Below are positions 10,485 to 21,797 of a stretch of DNA of 64,000 nucleotides, in pieces. Origin of the DNA: Rhypophila decipiens (taxonomy: Eukaryota > Ascomycota > Sordariomycetes > Sordariales > Naviculisporaceae); the NCBI GenBank assembly GCA_033297075.1, contig MU858066.1, forward strand, positions 1 to 64,000, given 5' to 3'. The notes beneath the pieces were generated by a model. The model was not told the origin of the DNA. It worked only from the letters and a program-made list of their open reading frames with translations, and searched no databases. The stretch's first letter is position 1; each line of letters starts with the position of its first letter. The position numbers were made by a program, and so were the translations under genes.

Positions 10485-11894
10485 ATGGTCGCCACTATGG
10501 GGCTCCTTTGGGGCTTTCTCTTGGCCCTTTCCATTCACTTGTTATCCGCTGCAGCCATGACCCCGAGCATCAACAAGGAGTTCAAGTGGAAACATGACGA
10601 TCCTGGACAGCTTCCCTTTGTGTTTTCAGACTGCGATGACAGTCAAGAGACCGTGGTCCAACACGCCATCACAGACGCCCTTGACCTAGCCACGGACGCG
10701 GGACAAGCACTTTTTTACGACCCCATGAGGGACCATTGGCTCAGAATGTTTGACAAAGTCTTTACAGACAAAACCGTCTCTCCTCGCAGATATCTCTCCC
10801 GGGATTATGCTTCAAGTACGAATCGACCACTCTTCCTCCAGTCCTATTTGTTGCCCGTGTCCGATGTAACCGCTTGATCAGTACTACCAAGGCTGATGTA
10901 TGCTAACATACACAGCCAAGTACAAGCGCGTAGGCAATGGGAATAGCCTCCCTGACGAGATCATCTTTCACTGCAGCGAGGCGTGGGGACGATACCTCTC
11001 TCAGATCAATACCTATCCTGGATTGGCAGGCACAAAGGCCCAATGCGACCAGGACACGTCGTACGTTAAACCTTTCGTCGTGTTTGTCGGCAGCATTGAG
11101 GCACCGGCTACTGAGCACTGGATACATGTACTAACTAATAAACGCGTTACTGGGCAGAGCCATAACGATACGGATCAGGAGCGGGGATATCCCGCCCGCA
11201 AACGACCCAGACAATGATCCCGGGACGGGTGCTTTCCGGTCCGGCACGCACATTTACCTGTGCCACCGCTTCTTTACCCGCCCGGCCATGTCTGCGCTAG
11301 ATCCCATTTTGACAGATGGCCACATACGTCGCTGGCTCGACAGCCAGGGAGCCATCATGCTGCATGAGCTCATGCACGCAAGCGACTCTAGGATAAGAGG
11401 TTCGGTTTTTCCCTCCCTCTCCCGCTTTGTGGGTTACTGTGAAAACTTGTTGTCATTACCCAGTACTGACTGCATATGTCCCATGAAGACGGCGGCTACG
11501 GATATTCCGGGTGTCTGGCTGTGGCCCGTGGGCAGGGGCCTCACGATGCGAGCATTTTACCAGAGTTCAACGCCGATACTTGGGCGCTGTTTGCAATTTG
11601 TGGGTTCATCATTGTCCGCATCTCGATTGTTGGAGCGACTCATCTCACTGACACGATTACAACTCTTTAGCCGTGTCGGACTGGCCTCGGCCCAACCAGA
11701 GGGGAGGGCGGATGAGGGATTGGGAATGGACAGACGGATACGCTGTCAGACGCAGCTTGGATTCTGGGTATTTCAAGCGCGACTTGTTGGGTTTGGACAC
11801 GCCCTGTTCATCGTGCAATGCAACGATCGGGGCCGATGGGCCGTCCAGGCGTGGAAGGCTTGATGTGCTGGCGGCCCCCGAGGGAAGCCCCTGA
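10485..11894 (+). CDS. Secreted M35-like (aspzincin) metalloprotease
   Basis: Five exons: 10485-10815, 10916-11060, 11158-11399, 11489-11599 and 11671-11894; 350 residues. The signal peptide runs from MVATMGLLWG to about Ala24; an in-frame ATG at 10410 would put 25 residues ahead of it and is less likely. The zinc site is HELMHAS in exon 3. A splice join (G/AC) then creates the Asp of DGGYGYSGC, matching the aspzincin pattern of HExxH followed by a D-x-x-Y-G motif. NADTWALFA near the end of exon 4 matches the NAD-x-x-ALFA stretch of secreted fungal metalloproteases. The C-terminal tail (exon 5) is not recognised. The first half is a poorly conserved propeptide-like region. It probably degrades extracellular protein. 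M35 deuterolysin and the peptidyl-Lys group are both possible. Confidence 0.8.
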
Positions 11895-12851
11895 GTGGAA
11901 TAGTACCGGCTCGGAGCGTTTTGGCGGTGGCTTCAAAATGATGGGTTCCAGAATTCACCCAGCCAAGTTTGGTTTCGTCCGTCTGAAGCGAAAAGACCAA
12001 GACAGATTCTCCACGACAACAGATACATGCCGGCAGGCTCAGTATTTAGTACTATTTACATGTAGGGCAAGCCCGAATCAAGTTGTGATTTCTTAGGTAG
12101 ACCTTGTACGCTCAATATAAACTGTACACACATTTATCACTACGGACTCGGAAGAATAGGGCTTGACTAGGTATTCCTTGCTCTATAGCTTCAAAAGTCT
12201 GTCCCTGCACCGAAGCTTAGCAGCTGGGAGAATTTACTTGCTGGCTTGCCTAGGCAGTCTGTGACTCCGTCAACTCACGTAGGTAGTGAAGCCAGATCAA
12301 CCGTATGATCCGATATAGACGTCGCCTCTAATCTCGACAGATCGACATGGTTTGAGTTTCACCTCTTCACCTCTCAGACTGTCACATCAGGCCTGGCCCT
12401 TCAAGTCCCCATACGTAACGACTAAAATGGATTATCGACGGACTATGCGTGATATTGCTCACATTCAACTCATGGCGGTATGATGTCCTCCCGTTCACTT
12501 GCTAATCCCATGCAGTCAGACGGGTCTAGATGCTGACCGTGTTTGTTACCTAAGGTACTAGTTAGTAGTAGATGTGGGTGTGCTTACGAATCAACACTAG
12601 TTCTCTTACCTACTTGTTGTTTATGACCTCGCCCCTGGAATGGATGGTGTCAGGTAGTGCCAGTGCTAGGCAGCAATATAAAAGCATGAAGCAAGTTGCA
12701 AAGTTCCTGGTTCGTGCTCTCGCTGCGCTTATAAGGATAAAATACTGCCTCATCACCCCTCGTCTGCACCGTCTTTCCTCAGCAAGCACACAGCTCTCTT
12801 CCCTTCTTCCTCTCACATTCAAGACTCTTAGCAAGGCAAACACCTGCGATC
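11895..12851. other. Intergenic, upstream of a small secreted-protein gene
   Basis: No supported gene. The right half holds the TATA element and a pyrimidine-rich leader of the next gene. Confidence 0.5.
12677..12683 (+). promoter_or_regulatory. TATA box
   Basis: TATAAAA, 169 bases before the ATG at 12852, with a C/T-rich stretch between. This is typical for a highly expressed small secreted-protein gene. Confidence 0.5.
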
Positions 12852-13811
12852 ATGCACGGCATCACCACCTGGCTCGCCGCGGGCCTCGCGCTCTTTTTCA
12901 TCCGGCATATCTGCCTCGGCATTGCCGGTAGACAATCACCCGCTGGAAAAGCGAGCAAATAACGGCTTCTATGCTACCAATTGCGCCTGGTCAGATGGCG
13001 GTGGTCGTGGCAGCTACCTCATGTACTACAATAATGCCCGCTCAGGCTCTCAGAATGGTCAACAACCCAACGACCAGGCTCAGATCCAGACATTTGCCAG
13101 CGCTTTCACAATCTGGGAGGGATCCCAGAAATGCGGTACTTTCACCTCGTAAGTGTTGCCAAGCTGGGCTTGATGCGCCTCCTTGGGTAATATCGGTTTC
13201 ATAAAGTTGAAGTGAACTAACCACGGCACTCGTATCAAAGAGGCACAACGGGCTGCACAAACATCTCCGGTTCAGCTGGAAGGCTAGTAAGTAAAAGTTT
13301 TGCTCCATTTACATGCATTTCAATCTATTATATCGCAAAGCGAGATGTACTAACTCTGAGCCAGGCTGTTGGAGCCTATGCTGGATCTGGATCGAACAGC
13401 TGGGGCGCTACTTTCTGTAAGTTCATTGTTTATGGATTTTTCCCCTTCCTCCCCATGTCAACACTGCTAACCAACAACCCTCCAGCCTGCTATAAAGACA
13501 ACGGCCGCATCCTCTTTCAACAGACCGAAGGCACTCACCTTGTATGGACGGTATGTCTTCTAATTCAAATCATACGACTATTTATCAGACTCAGCCCCTA
13601 ACATTCTTTGCAACACCCAGTGCCGGTCCATATACTACTGCTTCCAGAACTAGTTTGATGTCGGGGCGAGGGTGGAAAGTACACTTGGAGTAATCTTGGC
13701 TCAAGTTGGTTGAACCCAGTTGGTCATAATTACCAGACGATTGGCATGCGCATCCAGGACAGCCACCCTGAATACAGTGTCCATGTCCACAACAGTCAGA
13801 GCAAACAGTGA
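12852..13811 (+). pseudogene. Damaged gene for a small secreted six-cysteine protein
   Basis: Exons 12852-13148, 13241-13286, 13365-13416, 13486-13550 and 13621-13653 give about 163 residues if one T is dropped from the T5 run at 12894-12898. That restores a clean signal peptide, a dibasic LEKR Kex2-type site and six cysteines in the mature part (NC, KC, GC, SC, TC, YC). As written the frame breaks inside the signal peptide. An alternative 67-base intron (12928-12994) also rescues the frame, but it removes the Kex2 site and one cysteine. After the TAG at 13651 a coding-like stretch continues in another frame to a TGA at 13809, reading GEGGKYTWSNLGSSW and onward. This fits a CAG-to-TAG change plus loss of one G from a short G run. 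The family is unknown; such proteins are often effectors or antimicrobials. Confidence 0.55.
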
Positions 13812-15192
13812 TTTCTCAAGATACTCGGTTATTTTCTCCCTTTTTCCGCTCCGTCGCCAAGAAGATGGCACAACCTAAGACCACGGAAATGCGTTGGCCG
13901 ACAGTGGAGATGCGGATGACGGTGAGGCGAATGTTGGAAGTGAGATGGTGAATTACTGTTACCCCTGTCCAGATCTAGCTCTGTCCTGTATGTAGAAGCA
14001 CCAGCTATAGTAGTCAATAACCTACAGGGGGTTATGTATTGTCGGCCGCTGAACCAGACATCCATCGAAATCCAATAGGGGAGTATGCAATTCTCAGCCA
14101 CTGATAGTATGTGAAACGATGGTTATCACATTGTCCTGGGCAACGACATAGAACGTTATTGTATGTCATAATTGTCATTGTAAGAACCTTGAGGGACACA
14201 ACGCATAGCGGCATAGGATGCCTCACAGCCTCACACGGGTCTTATCAACCCAGGGCACCGACGATGCACGTCTAGATTCAATATAGCCACAGACCCTCAA
14301 AGCCTCATCAAGCCACTCGCCCCGGACGGGTGCATCTACCGAAATCTGCAGATTTTCCGGCACACCACATGGCGTCCGACTCTGATGCGTGGCGAGGCAG
14401 TACTGGAGCCAGGCTGCAACCAATTAGATCAAGTTGGACTATCTGCTGTGACTCTGACCTTCGGCAGTCTACCAACCCCGCTCAATTTGCCTGCCTAGAG
14501 GCTTTCATGGGAATCCGAATTATTTACCCAACAGTCAACGAGCATTATAGACTCTGGTGACAGTAGAGAAGAATGGAATATGTAAACAGACACACATGGA
14601 GCATTCGAGGTTGTCTGAGCAGCTACTGCTATCTCACGCCCTGAGAGGTCACAGCTAAGGGCCATTCTCATGTTCATGACCGTGTCTCTGCGCAGTTAGC
14701 CGAAGATATGCCAACACTGACAACACCACATTAAACTTGATTGGGGCTTGGACTTGTCCATGTTGGCGACCTGCCTGCCAACCAATTTTGGTCCTGCCGA
14801 ATCAGACCATCAGGCGACCCATTCTCCCAGGCCGCTCGCATAAACCAAGGCAGTTCAAGGCTGACAGGCGTCCATGGAGGCCTACCCCATAGTTCGCCAA
14901 GTGGCGCCTGTAAACAGAAAGAGCCTCATGGTTGCAAAGATTTTGAGCATGAGCAAATCATATCATAAGCTTCAGTTGCTACGATGAAGTTAGCGTAGGC
15001 CATAAAGGGATATAATATCTTGGAATCAGTACTCTCAATATCGGTGTTTTGAACACCCTTTACAAGGACATACTAAAACTTGATTTCATCGATGATATCT
15101 AGTAAATCATCATCGAGTCTATCTGCGTCTGCTATACCACAGACGGCCAGTATATATCTCGAATAGAGGAATACTGACATGAGAAAACAATC
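13812..15192. other. Gene-poor region with a decayed repeat copy
   Basis: No supported gene. Holds copy A of the inverted dispersed repeat, described separately. Confidence 0.5.
13938..14056 (-). repeat. Dispersed repeat, copy A (inverted relative to copy B)
   Basis: The reverse complement of 14023-14056 is identical over 34 bases to 18144-18177. The reverse complement of 13938-13970 resembles 18194-18226, and similarity continues beyond 14056. Most mismatches are transitions. Copy A has about 35 extra bases between the two blocks. Confidence 0.75.
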
Positions 15193-17146
15193 ATGTCTTT
15201 ACCTTCGCCCACCGCCACCGAGATCTGGAGACCAAACAAGTCCAACTCGTGCATTCCCAGCTACACCCCCTGCGGATTCCTCGTCAAGAACAACAAGTGT
15301 ATCAACCCAGGATGCGACTACAGCCACGACACATGGCGCGTGAGATCATGGCAGAACAAACACGCCGCCAAACCCTGCCGATGGGGAGCCTCCTGTCCGC
15401 ACTTCATGCACGGCAACTGCCTGTACTATCATCCGCCACATCATGTGCGGTCCGAGGTCAACCGTGACCGAGTGATCAAGCAGGACCTGCAGTTTGTGGA
15501 ACATCTCGACGTCGATTCACTCGTGGCCGAGAAAGAAGTTGGCATCTCCGATAAAGGGGATCTAGCGAGTTTCAACAAGATCTCTGACGACGAGATTGCC
15601 ATACCTGGTATGTTCTACTCTGCTTTCTTCCAACTTCTTAGCTTCTTCAGTTCGCTTATAGTGTCCTGCACTCAAAGGTTGCCCACCACGATTCCACCCC
15701 ATCACCGAGCCCCTGTCCGTAACACTGGACTGGCACAACCCAAACTTGCAACCCAGCTTTGCCAAGTATACACACACCTTCGAGCCGCTCCTGCGATCCA
15801 TCCAAGCCACCAATCCAACCTTTGACGTATTCCAAACAGCCGACATCGTATCCAACGCGAGCAACCTGCGCAAGCTATTCCACCTGTTCTGGAACAAGAA
15901 GAAAATCACAGAGCGGTTCGACCTCGAGTGGCGACGCGAGACCCTCTTTCTCTCCAAGTGGACAGGCGATCCGTCTCTACGATCGAGTCTCGGACACGGG
16001 ACCGGATTCGAGAAAGAGACTTGTCGATACGCCCAAGACGACCACCCACTCCTGCGCAACAGTTCAAGCCACCACCGCGTGGTCTGGTATTCGTTCGGCG
16101 GGCTGGACTTTGTGATTCAGAGCGAGGTGGACGGGTATTACTGCGAGTGTGACCATCCTCGCTGTGTTCTCGAGGCAGTCCCATCACGAGCGAAGAAACA
16201 GCATGAAAGCCCACAGCAGCTGGACCAGCAACAACAGCAGCAGCCTCTAGATATCCAGACTGGGAAAAGGCACGGGCGAAAACACAGAAGAAAGTCTTCT
16301 TCTGCTTCCTCCTCTTCAACTTATCTGTCACAATCCCCCCCACTCACCAGACCCTCGACAAGACCAAAAACCACCAACAACAGCCCGACATCCCAATTCT
16401 CCCGCTTCTCGACCCTTCTCTCCCTAGAGGACCCAGGCGACACCTCACAGTTTATCAACCAACAAGAACAAGCGCCGCCCGTACCTCCATCCCCAGAAGG
16501 CAGCAGCAGCCTAAAAGTGCACCACCTCCTCCCCGGGCGTAACATCGCCTCAGCCTGCCTAATCGAAGTCAAGACGCACAAAGCCAACAACAAGCCCATG
16601 TTTGCCCCCGAGGCGCAGCTCTACTTTTGTCGCAGGACAAAGTTATCCGTTGCGGAGCATAAAGCCGGTGTTTTTAGTCCGTCATCTCCTACAAACCCCT
16701 CCTCCTCTCTGCCACCATCGGCTGTGAGGACAGATATTCCTGCGCCTGGTGTTACAACCGGGAAAGAAGACACTGAGAGTAGTTCAACAAATGCGGGACA
16801 GACAAGGAACAGTAACAGTGCTGCTGGCGGGGCTAACGGCAACGGCAGTGTACAAGACAAAACAGAGGATTTAATCACATGGGAAAACGACAACCAGCTT
16901 GCCTTGGGCAAAGTCGCTGCGTTTCTGAGACTGTTGGTTGGCAAGATGAAGGATCGGGCAGAATATGCAAAGGGCGGGTCCAGAATGAGTTCCGGCCTCC
17001 AGGGTGGTACAAGAATAGGAGGAGGAGCTGTCCAGGGGATCAGCATTGTCATTGAGAGCGATGGCAAGGGAACTGTCAAAGCTGGACTGTACCAGAGGGG
17101 GGTTAACGGGGACGGTGTCCAAAGCTTGTTACCGGATGATATTTAA
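15193..17146 (+). CDS. CCCH zinc-finger protein of unknown function
   Basis: Two exons, 15193-15607 and 15678-17146, with a 70-base intron (GTATGT donor); 627 residues. The N-terminus has two tandem CCCH fingers: C-x8-C-x4-C-x3-H from Cys28, then C-x5-C-x7-C-x3-H from about Cys60. This class usually binds RNA. A conserved globular part in exon 2 includes a W-x-NP-x-LQPSFAKYTHTFEPLL-type segment and VVWYSFGGLDFVIQSEVDGYY. The rest is disordered and rich in Gln, Ser and Pro. From memory, relatives in fungal genomes are often labelled geranylgeranyl pyrophosphate synthetase, but I see no DDxxD prenyltransferase motif, so that name should not be used. The gene sits alone between two gene-poor segments. 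Confidence 0.8.
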
Positions 17147-17401
17147 GACATTTGGAACTATTGTTGATTCTGGGTATGTGGCGGAGAATCAGAACAGGGC
17201 AAGACTGAAAATGATGATGATACTATGACTTTGTATAGTCGTCAAAGAAATGTGATCAATGACTACGGCATCCTCCACAAGCATGACGCACGGCATCGAA
17301 AGGATTTACGGGAATGTAATACCAGATGAATGTGCGAGTCCATGAACCCATGAGCCCTGAACCCCCGAATGTCAACAAATAAATAAACGTCCAACGCGAT
17401 A

Positions 17402-17433
17402 TAGGGTTAGGGTCAGTTTAGGGCTAGGGTTAG
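17402..17433 (+). repeat. Short interstitial telomere-like tract
   Basis: Four close TAGGG-containing words: TAGGGTTAGGG, then TTTAGGG and CTAGGGTTAG. These are degenerate versions of the fungal telomere unit TTAGGG. Confidence 0.6.
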
Positions 17434-18143
17434 CCTAGAGTTACTGGAAAAAATATGTTCGGTATATATATGTGTGGTATGTTCGTTGTCAAGGCTTTAA
17501 ATCCATCGCCTTGGTTTCTTGAAGAGCTGATAGTTCCCGGTTTACGACAACAACTGAACTTGGTTTTCTCGGCCCTCGTTACTGCGCAACGCCGCAACCA
17601 AACTGTAGATGCACGCATGCGTCCGCCGTCACATCTCCTGGACTTTACCATCGATTCAGGTACACCAAGAATCCTTGACGATAAAGATGTAAACTCTCTA
17701 GGACTTTCGCGGCGCCCGTAACGCTAGAAACAAGAACCTCGACTGCGAATGTTGAAATGTCATCAGCTTGCAAGAGACGAGGTCTAAGCATGACAAAAGC
17801 ACCTAGGTACATCGCGGATGGAATTACTGAATAACGCTGGGTGATTCGTAATACCGTGACGTCTCGTTGCCGTCGGGCAGGTAATGTCAGTCAGATCCAT
17901 GGCAGCATGGTGAGTCTTCTTGGGTCCCCCTACTCCATGGCCCTGGCGGTCGAGCTTTAGGATTCCGACATACGAGTGGCATCAATACGATCGGTAGTAA
18001 GAGAATTCTGGTTGCATATGCCAGAGCATACGAACTTCTTACAACCCGGTGACAATCCTTCGTCCAGGCGGTCAAAGGATTCACGATAACCAGGATTGGG
18101 TTTAGTCTTGATGCAAACTCAGTTACTGGACTCCAACAGATAT

Positions 18144-18226
18144 TGGTTCAGCGGCCGACAATACATAACCCCCTGTACGCTATCAACTATGTTGACAAGG
18201 GTAACAAAAGATTCACTATCTCACTT
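18144..18226 (+). repeat. Dispersed repeat, copy B
   Basis: Matches the reverse complement of copy A (13938-14056): 34 identical bases at 18144-18177, then a second block at 18194-18226 with few differences. Confidence 0.75.
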
Positions 18227-19588
18227 ATGAAGCACTCTCATGCTAACTCTGGTTATAATAACTTCCACGGCCACGAGTGCCCATGCCTCGGCACCGGGCT
18301 TGATATAAGCGTTGATGTCTTCACCGATCGGTGTATGGCTATGCATATGCCACGCGTCTTCGCGGTCTTGTAGCAACCCGCGAATGCCCCTCTGGGATTT
18401 GCCAATTCGGTGGGCATGTGATGCTGACAGTCGGAGTCACGTTGGGATCGTCGTGCCGTTGAGCGGCAGCACGCCCGGCAGTAACCGGAAAGGTCGGCGT
18501 GTATAATCGAGGATATATCTTAATCAGTACTGTTGTCGACATGTTTGCTCTTTGAGATATCAGACCGAGAGATCCGGGGAAGTTGTTCCGGAAGGAGATA
18601 ATCACGACTGGACTCAAAAGGAATCCTGACGCTGCCGACAGGGATACGGGACGTGCAGGATTTTACGTTTACTCGAAAAAGATGTGATAAAGATGTCGAC
18701 TGCATATAAGCGGCGTATGCATATGCACCAGGCCGAGAAGCTGATTTGGCAAGATGGTTGATACACCTTCTCTGGGGAGAGTGTTTGCTTGACTTGTCAG
18801 TTCTCATCGGGAACTTGAACATGTAATCAGACCCCTGTCCTCCCGCCTCACTTAGTCATGTCGTAGTATAAGCTGTAAGAGCGATATCCTTCATGTTCGG
18901 TGAGGACAAGCATGAAATTAAGGCTCCCCCGTCTCGAAGTTTAGTGTTTAATTACAATATTATTGTGGGGGCCGCAAAGTCGAGATGGTATACCACTCTT
19001 ATCGCAGTCCAGACTTAGAGTTTCGGCTCCTTGCGGGAGTCATCAAACTTACCAGCGACCCGGTAACTCAAAATAACATCACGAAAACTGGGATCAAATG
19101 TGTCAAGGTCTTCTTGATGCCCTCGGTGCCTGTAATCCAACACAGAGGGGCACGACGGCAACTCGGCATGCGAGGACCTCCGTATGTGCCTCTCTACACA
19201 CCCTTTTACTGGCCATATGTTTCGTATATCCAATACATGTGCGAGGATCTAGAACTCGTCTTGATCCGGACTAGTGTCTGTATTCTATTGTCTAGGCACG
19301 GAGATAAGCCGTCTTCATTGGGCGGTCTGAGATCAGGTCGGTATAGGATGAAAGGTTACCGTCGCCCAACATGTTGTGGCCCGTTGGTGGACTGGAGGGG
19401 CAATAAATCCTCTGCTCGTAACGCTCGTTGCTCCATCCAGGGTTCCAGCTGTACAACTCACTTCTTCTGGAACCTCCTCACCTAATTCCAACCTGCGGTG
19501 CTTCCTATAGACTGCTCAAAGACACCACAGGGACCCTAATCAGTAATTGACAGCCACCGACATCCTCTGCACGCATCGCTAGCACGCC

Positions 19589-21797
19589 ATGAAGGTGGCC
19601 GTAATTGGTGGAGGTCCCTCTGGGATCGTCACCCTCAAGTACCTTCTCGGTGCCCACCTCTCGCTGCGTACAAGACCCATCGAGGCCAAACTCTTTGAGA
19701 GCGAGGACTCGGTCGGCGGAACTTTCTTTGCCAGAACCTACGAAGATGCAGAGGTATGTCCTATTCACTTCGTCGAGTCTCACCAAAGGTAGAACTTTTG
19801 AATCTGACATGTCCCAGCTCGTCTCCTCCAAGCAGCTCACGTTGTACTCCGACTTTCGGCTCCCCGATGAGCCCGATTTCCTGTCAGCCAAGCGCTACAT
19901 AGAGTACCTCAAGGAGTACTGTACCCACTTTCAGCTATGGGAGCACATACACCTCTCGACCAAGGTGCAGTCCATCACCCGGGACACCGCGGGAAAGCAC
20001 ACCGTGACCTACGTGGTCAAGAAGACGGGCGAGCAGCTCCAATGGGAGTGCGACGCCATCGCCATCTGTTCCGGCCTCCACGTTACCCCTAACATTCCCC
20101 ACATTCCCGGCATGGAGAACATCCCCCTCCGGATGCACTCCTCCGAGTTCAAGGGCCGGGCCCAGCTCGGCGAGAACAAGACCGTGCTGGTCCTCGGAAG
20201 CGGGGAGACCGGCGCCGACGTCTCGTACATGGCCGTGACCGCTCCCACCCAGCGCGTCATCATGTGCCACAGAAGCGGCTTCCACTTTGCGCCCAAGCGA
20301 AACCTCAAGCCCGTCTTGTTACCCTTTTTGCGCGGCAAATCCACCGAGCCAGCCCCGCTGCCCAACAAGACCGACACCATTCCGCTGGACAATTCCCGAG
20401 CCAGCCTGTTCGACACGGCCTACGTCCACCCGCTCCTCCGCAACCACACGGCCCTGTGGACCTTTTACGACATGTACGTCCGCTCGATCCTGTGGCTCAA
20501 CACCGGCACGCCCGAGGGTCTAGACCAGCTAGTCGGCGAGCCCGACGCAGACAAGAACCACGTCAGCAGAATCTTCTTCAACAAATCCGGCAACGCAGGC
20601 CCGTATATCAGCCACCCGTACAGACGGAGCGCAAAGTACGCCAACAACCGGCTCGACAGGATCCGGCGGCCGCTGATCCAGGTGCCCGTCGTCGACACGG
20701 GCGGCAAGTTTATTGACCTCGCGCCGTGGCCCGAGTCTGTTTCTGACAAGGGCGTGGTGCGCTTCACGCCAACGGATCAGAGACTCGAGTATAGCCGGAT
20801 CAAGAATGACTCTGTCAAGCCGGACATTGTCATTTACTGCACGGGGTATCGGCAGGAATTTGCGTTTTTCGAAGAGCACAACACGCTTTGCGACGAGGCG
20901 AAGAATTCTTCTGAGCCGATCAAGATCCCGCAGCGATATCCACTTGCCAACGAGGCTAACATCCGCGACATCTGGAAGCACGACGACCACACAGTGGGCT
21001 TTATCGGGTTTGTGCGCCCTAGCTTGGGAGCTATCCCACCTATTTCCGAGATGCAAGCGCAGCTGTGGATCGTGAACCTCGTTGCGCCGGATTACCTGCC
21101 GAGGCGGATTTTGCCTGGTTCTTCGGTTCCGTGGGGAGGTTTGATTAAGGCGAGTCAGGGACAGCTGAAGGATGATGAGTCGCATTACCGGCTTGCGCAC
21201 CCTAGTGGGAGTCGAATCAAGTACGGCGTTGATCATGAGAGCTATGTCTATCAGCTTGCGCTTGATATGGGCTCTGCGATGGGGGTTGTTGATGTACTCT
21301 GGCGAGGGGTTGTTGAGAGGTGGTTGCTTGCTAGAATTAATGATAATCAAGCTTTGGAGGTCAAGGATTCAAAATCGATGAAGGGACTCAAGGGAGGAGG
21401 CGGCGGATGGAAGCTCCCTATCGTCTGGGCCCTCGGGGCAAACTACAACGCCAAGTTCCGCCTGACGGGCCCGTGGCAGTGGGAGGGCGGCGGCGCCGAG
21501 GAGCAACTGGAGGGCGAGATGTGGGATGTCATTTGTCGGAGGAGATGGTTCTGGGACTTGTTCCTGCTGTCGTTCTTGCCCATGATGATCTTCGGACCGC
21601 TGAGTTTTGCTGTCTGGGTCTATACCACGGGGTACTGGGTCATCTTTGGGGTTGAGCCGACCAGTCTTGACCTTACTCTCGGTCTTGGTGGGACCCGGAA
21701 GGTGAAGCAGATGGTCAATGATGATGCTGACGCTGCTTGTGCCTTGAAGGAGAAGATGCTTGCTAATGGGCTCGACTTTGGGGAGGGATGCTACTGA
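19589..21797 (+). CDS. Flavin-containing monooxygenase with C-terminal membrane segments
   Basis: Two exons, 19589-19753 and 19818-21797, phase 0 intron with GTATGT donor; 714 residues. The FAD-binding motif VIGGGPSG is at residues 5-12, with the acidic strand end FESEDSVGG after it. The NADPH motif VLGSGETGADV is near residues 180-190. YCTGYRQEF, about 400 residues in, matches the ATG-like motif of FMO and Baeyer-Villiger-type enzymes. The family oxygenates N, S or carbonyl groups using NADPH and O2. Ordinary FMOs have about 530 residues. This one has roughly 150 more, including a strongly hydrophobic C-terminal pair (LFLLSFLPMMIFGPLSFAV and the next 20 residues), suggesting anchoring in the ER membrane. 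The substrate is unknown. It opens the redox gene run. Confidence 0.88.

Larger units (their letters stand above)
17147..19588. other. Gene-poor region, 2.4 kb
   Basis: Only short unsupported ORFs. Holds a telomere-like tract and copy B of the dispersed repeat, described separately. Confidence 0.55.

Noticed and set aside
13829..14101. 90-codon minus-strand ORF in the repeat copy A region
   Set aside because: Overlaps a decayed dispersed repeat; the matching frame is not kept in copy B.
20529..21350. 273-codon minus-strand ORF
   Set aside because: Antisense shadow of the flavin monooxygenase.
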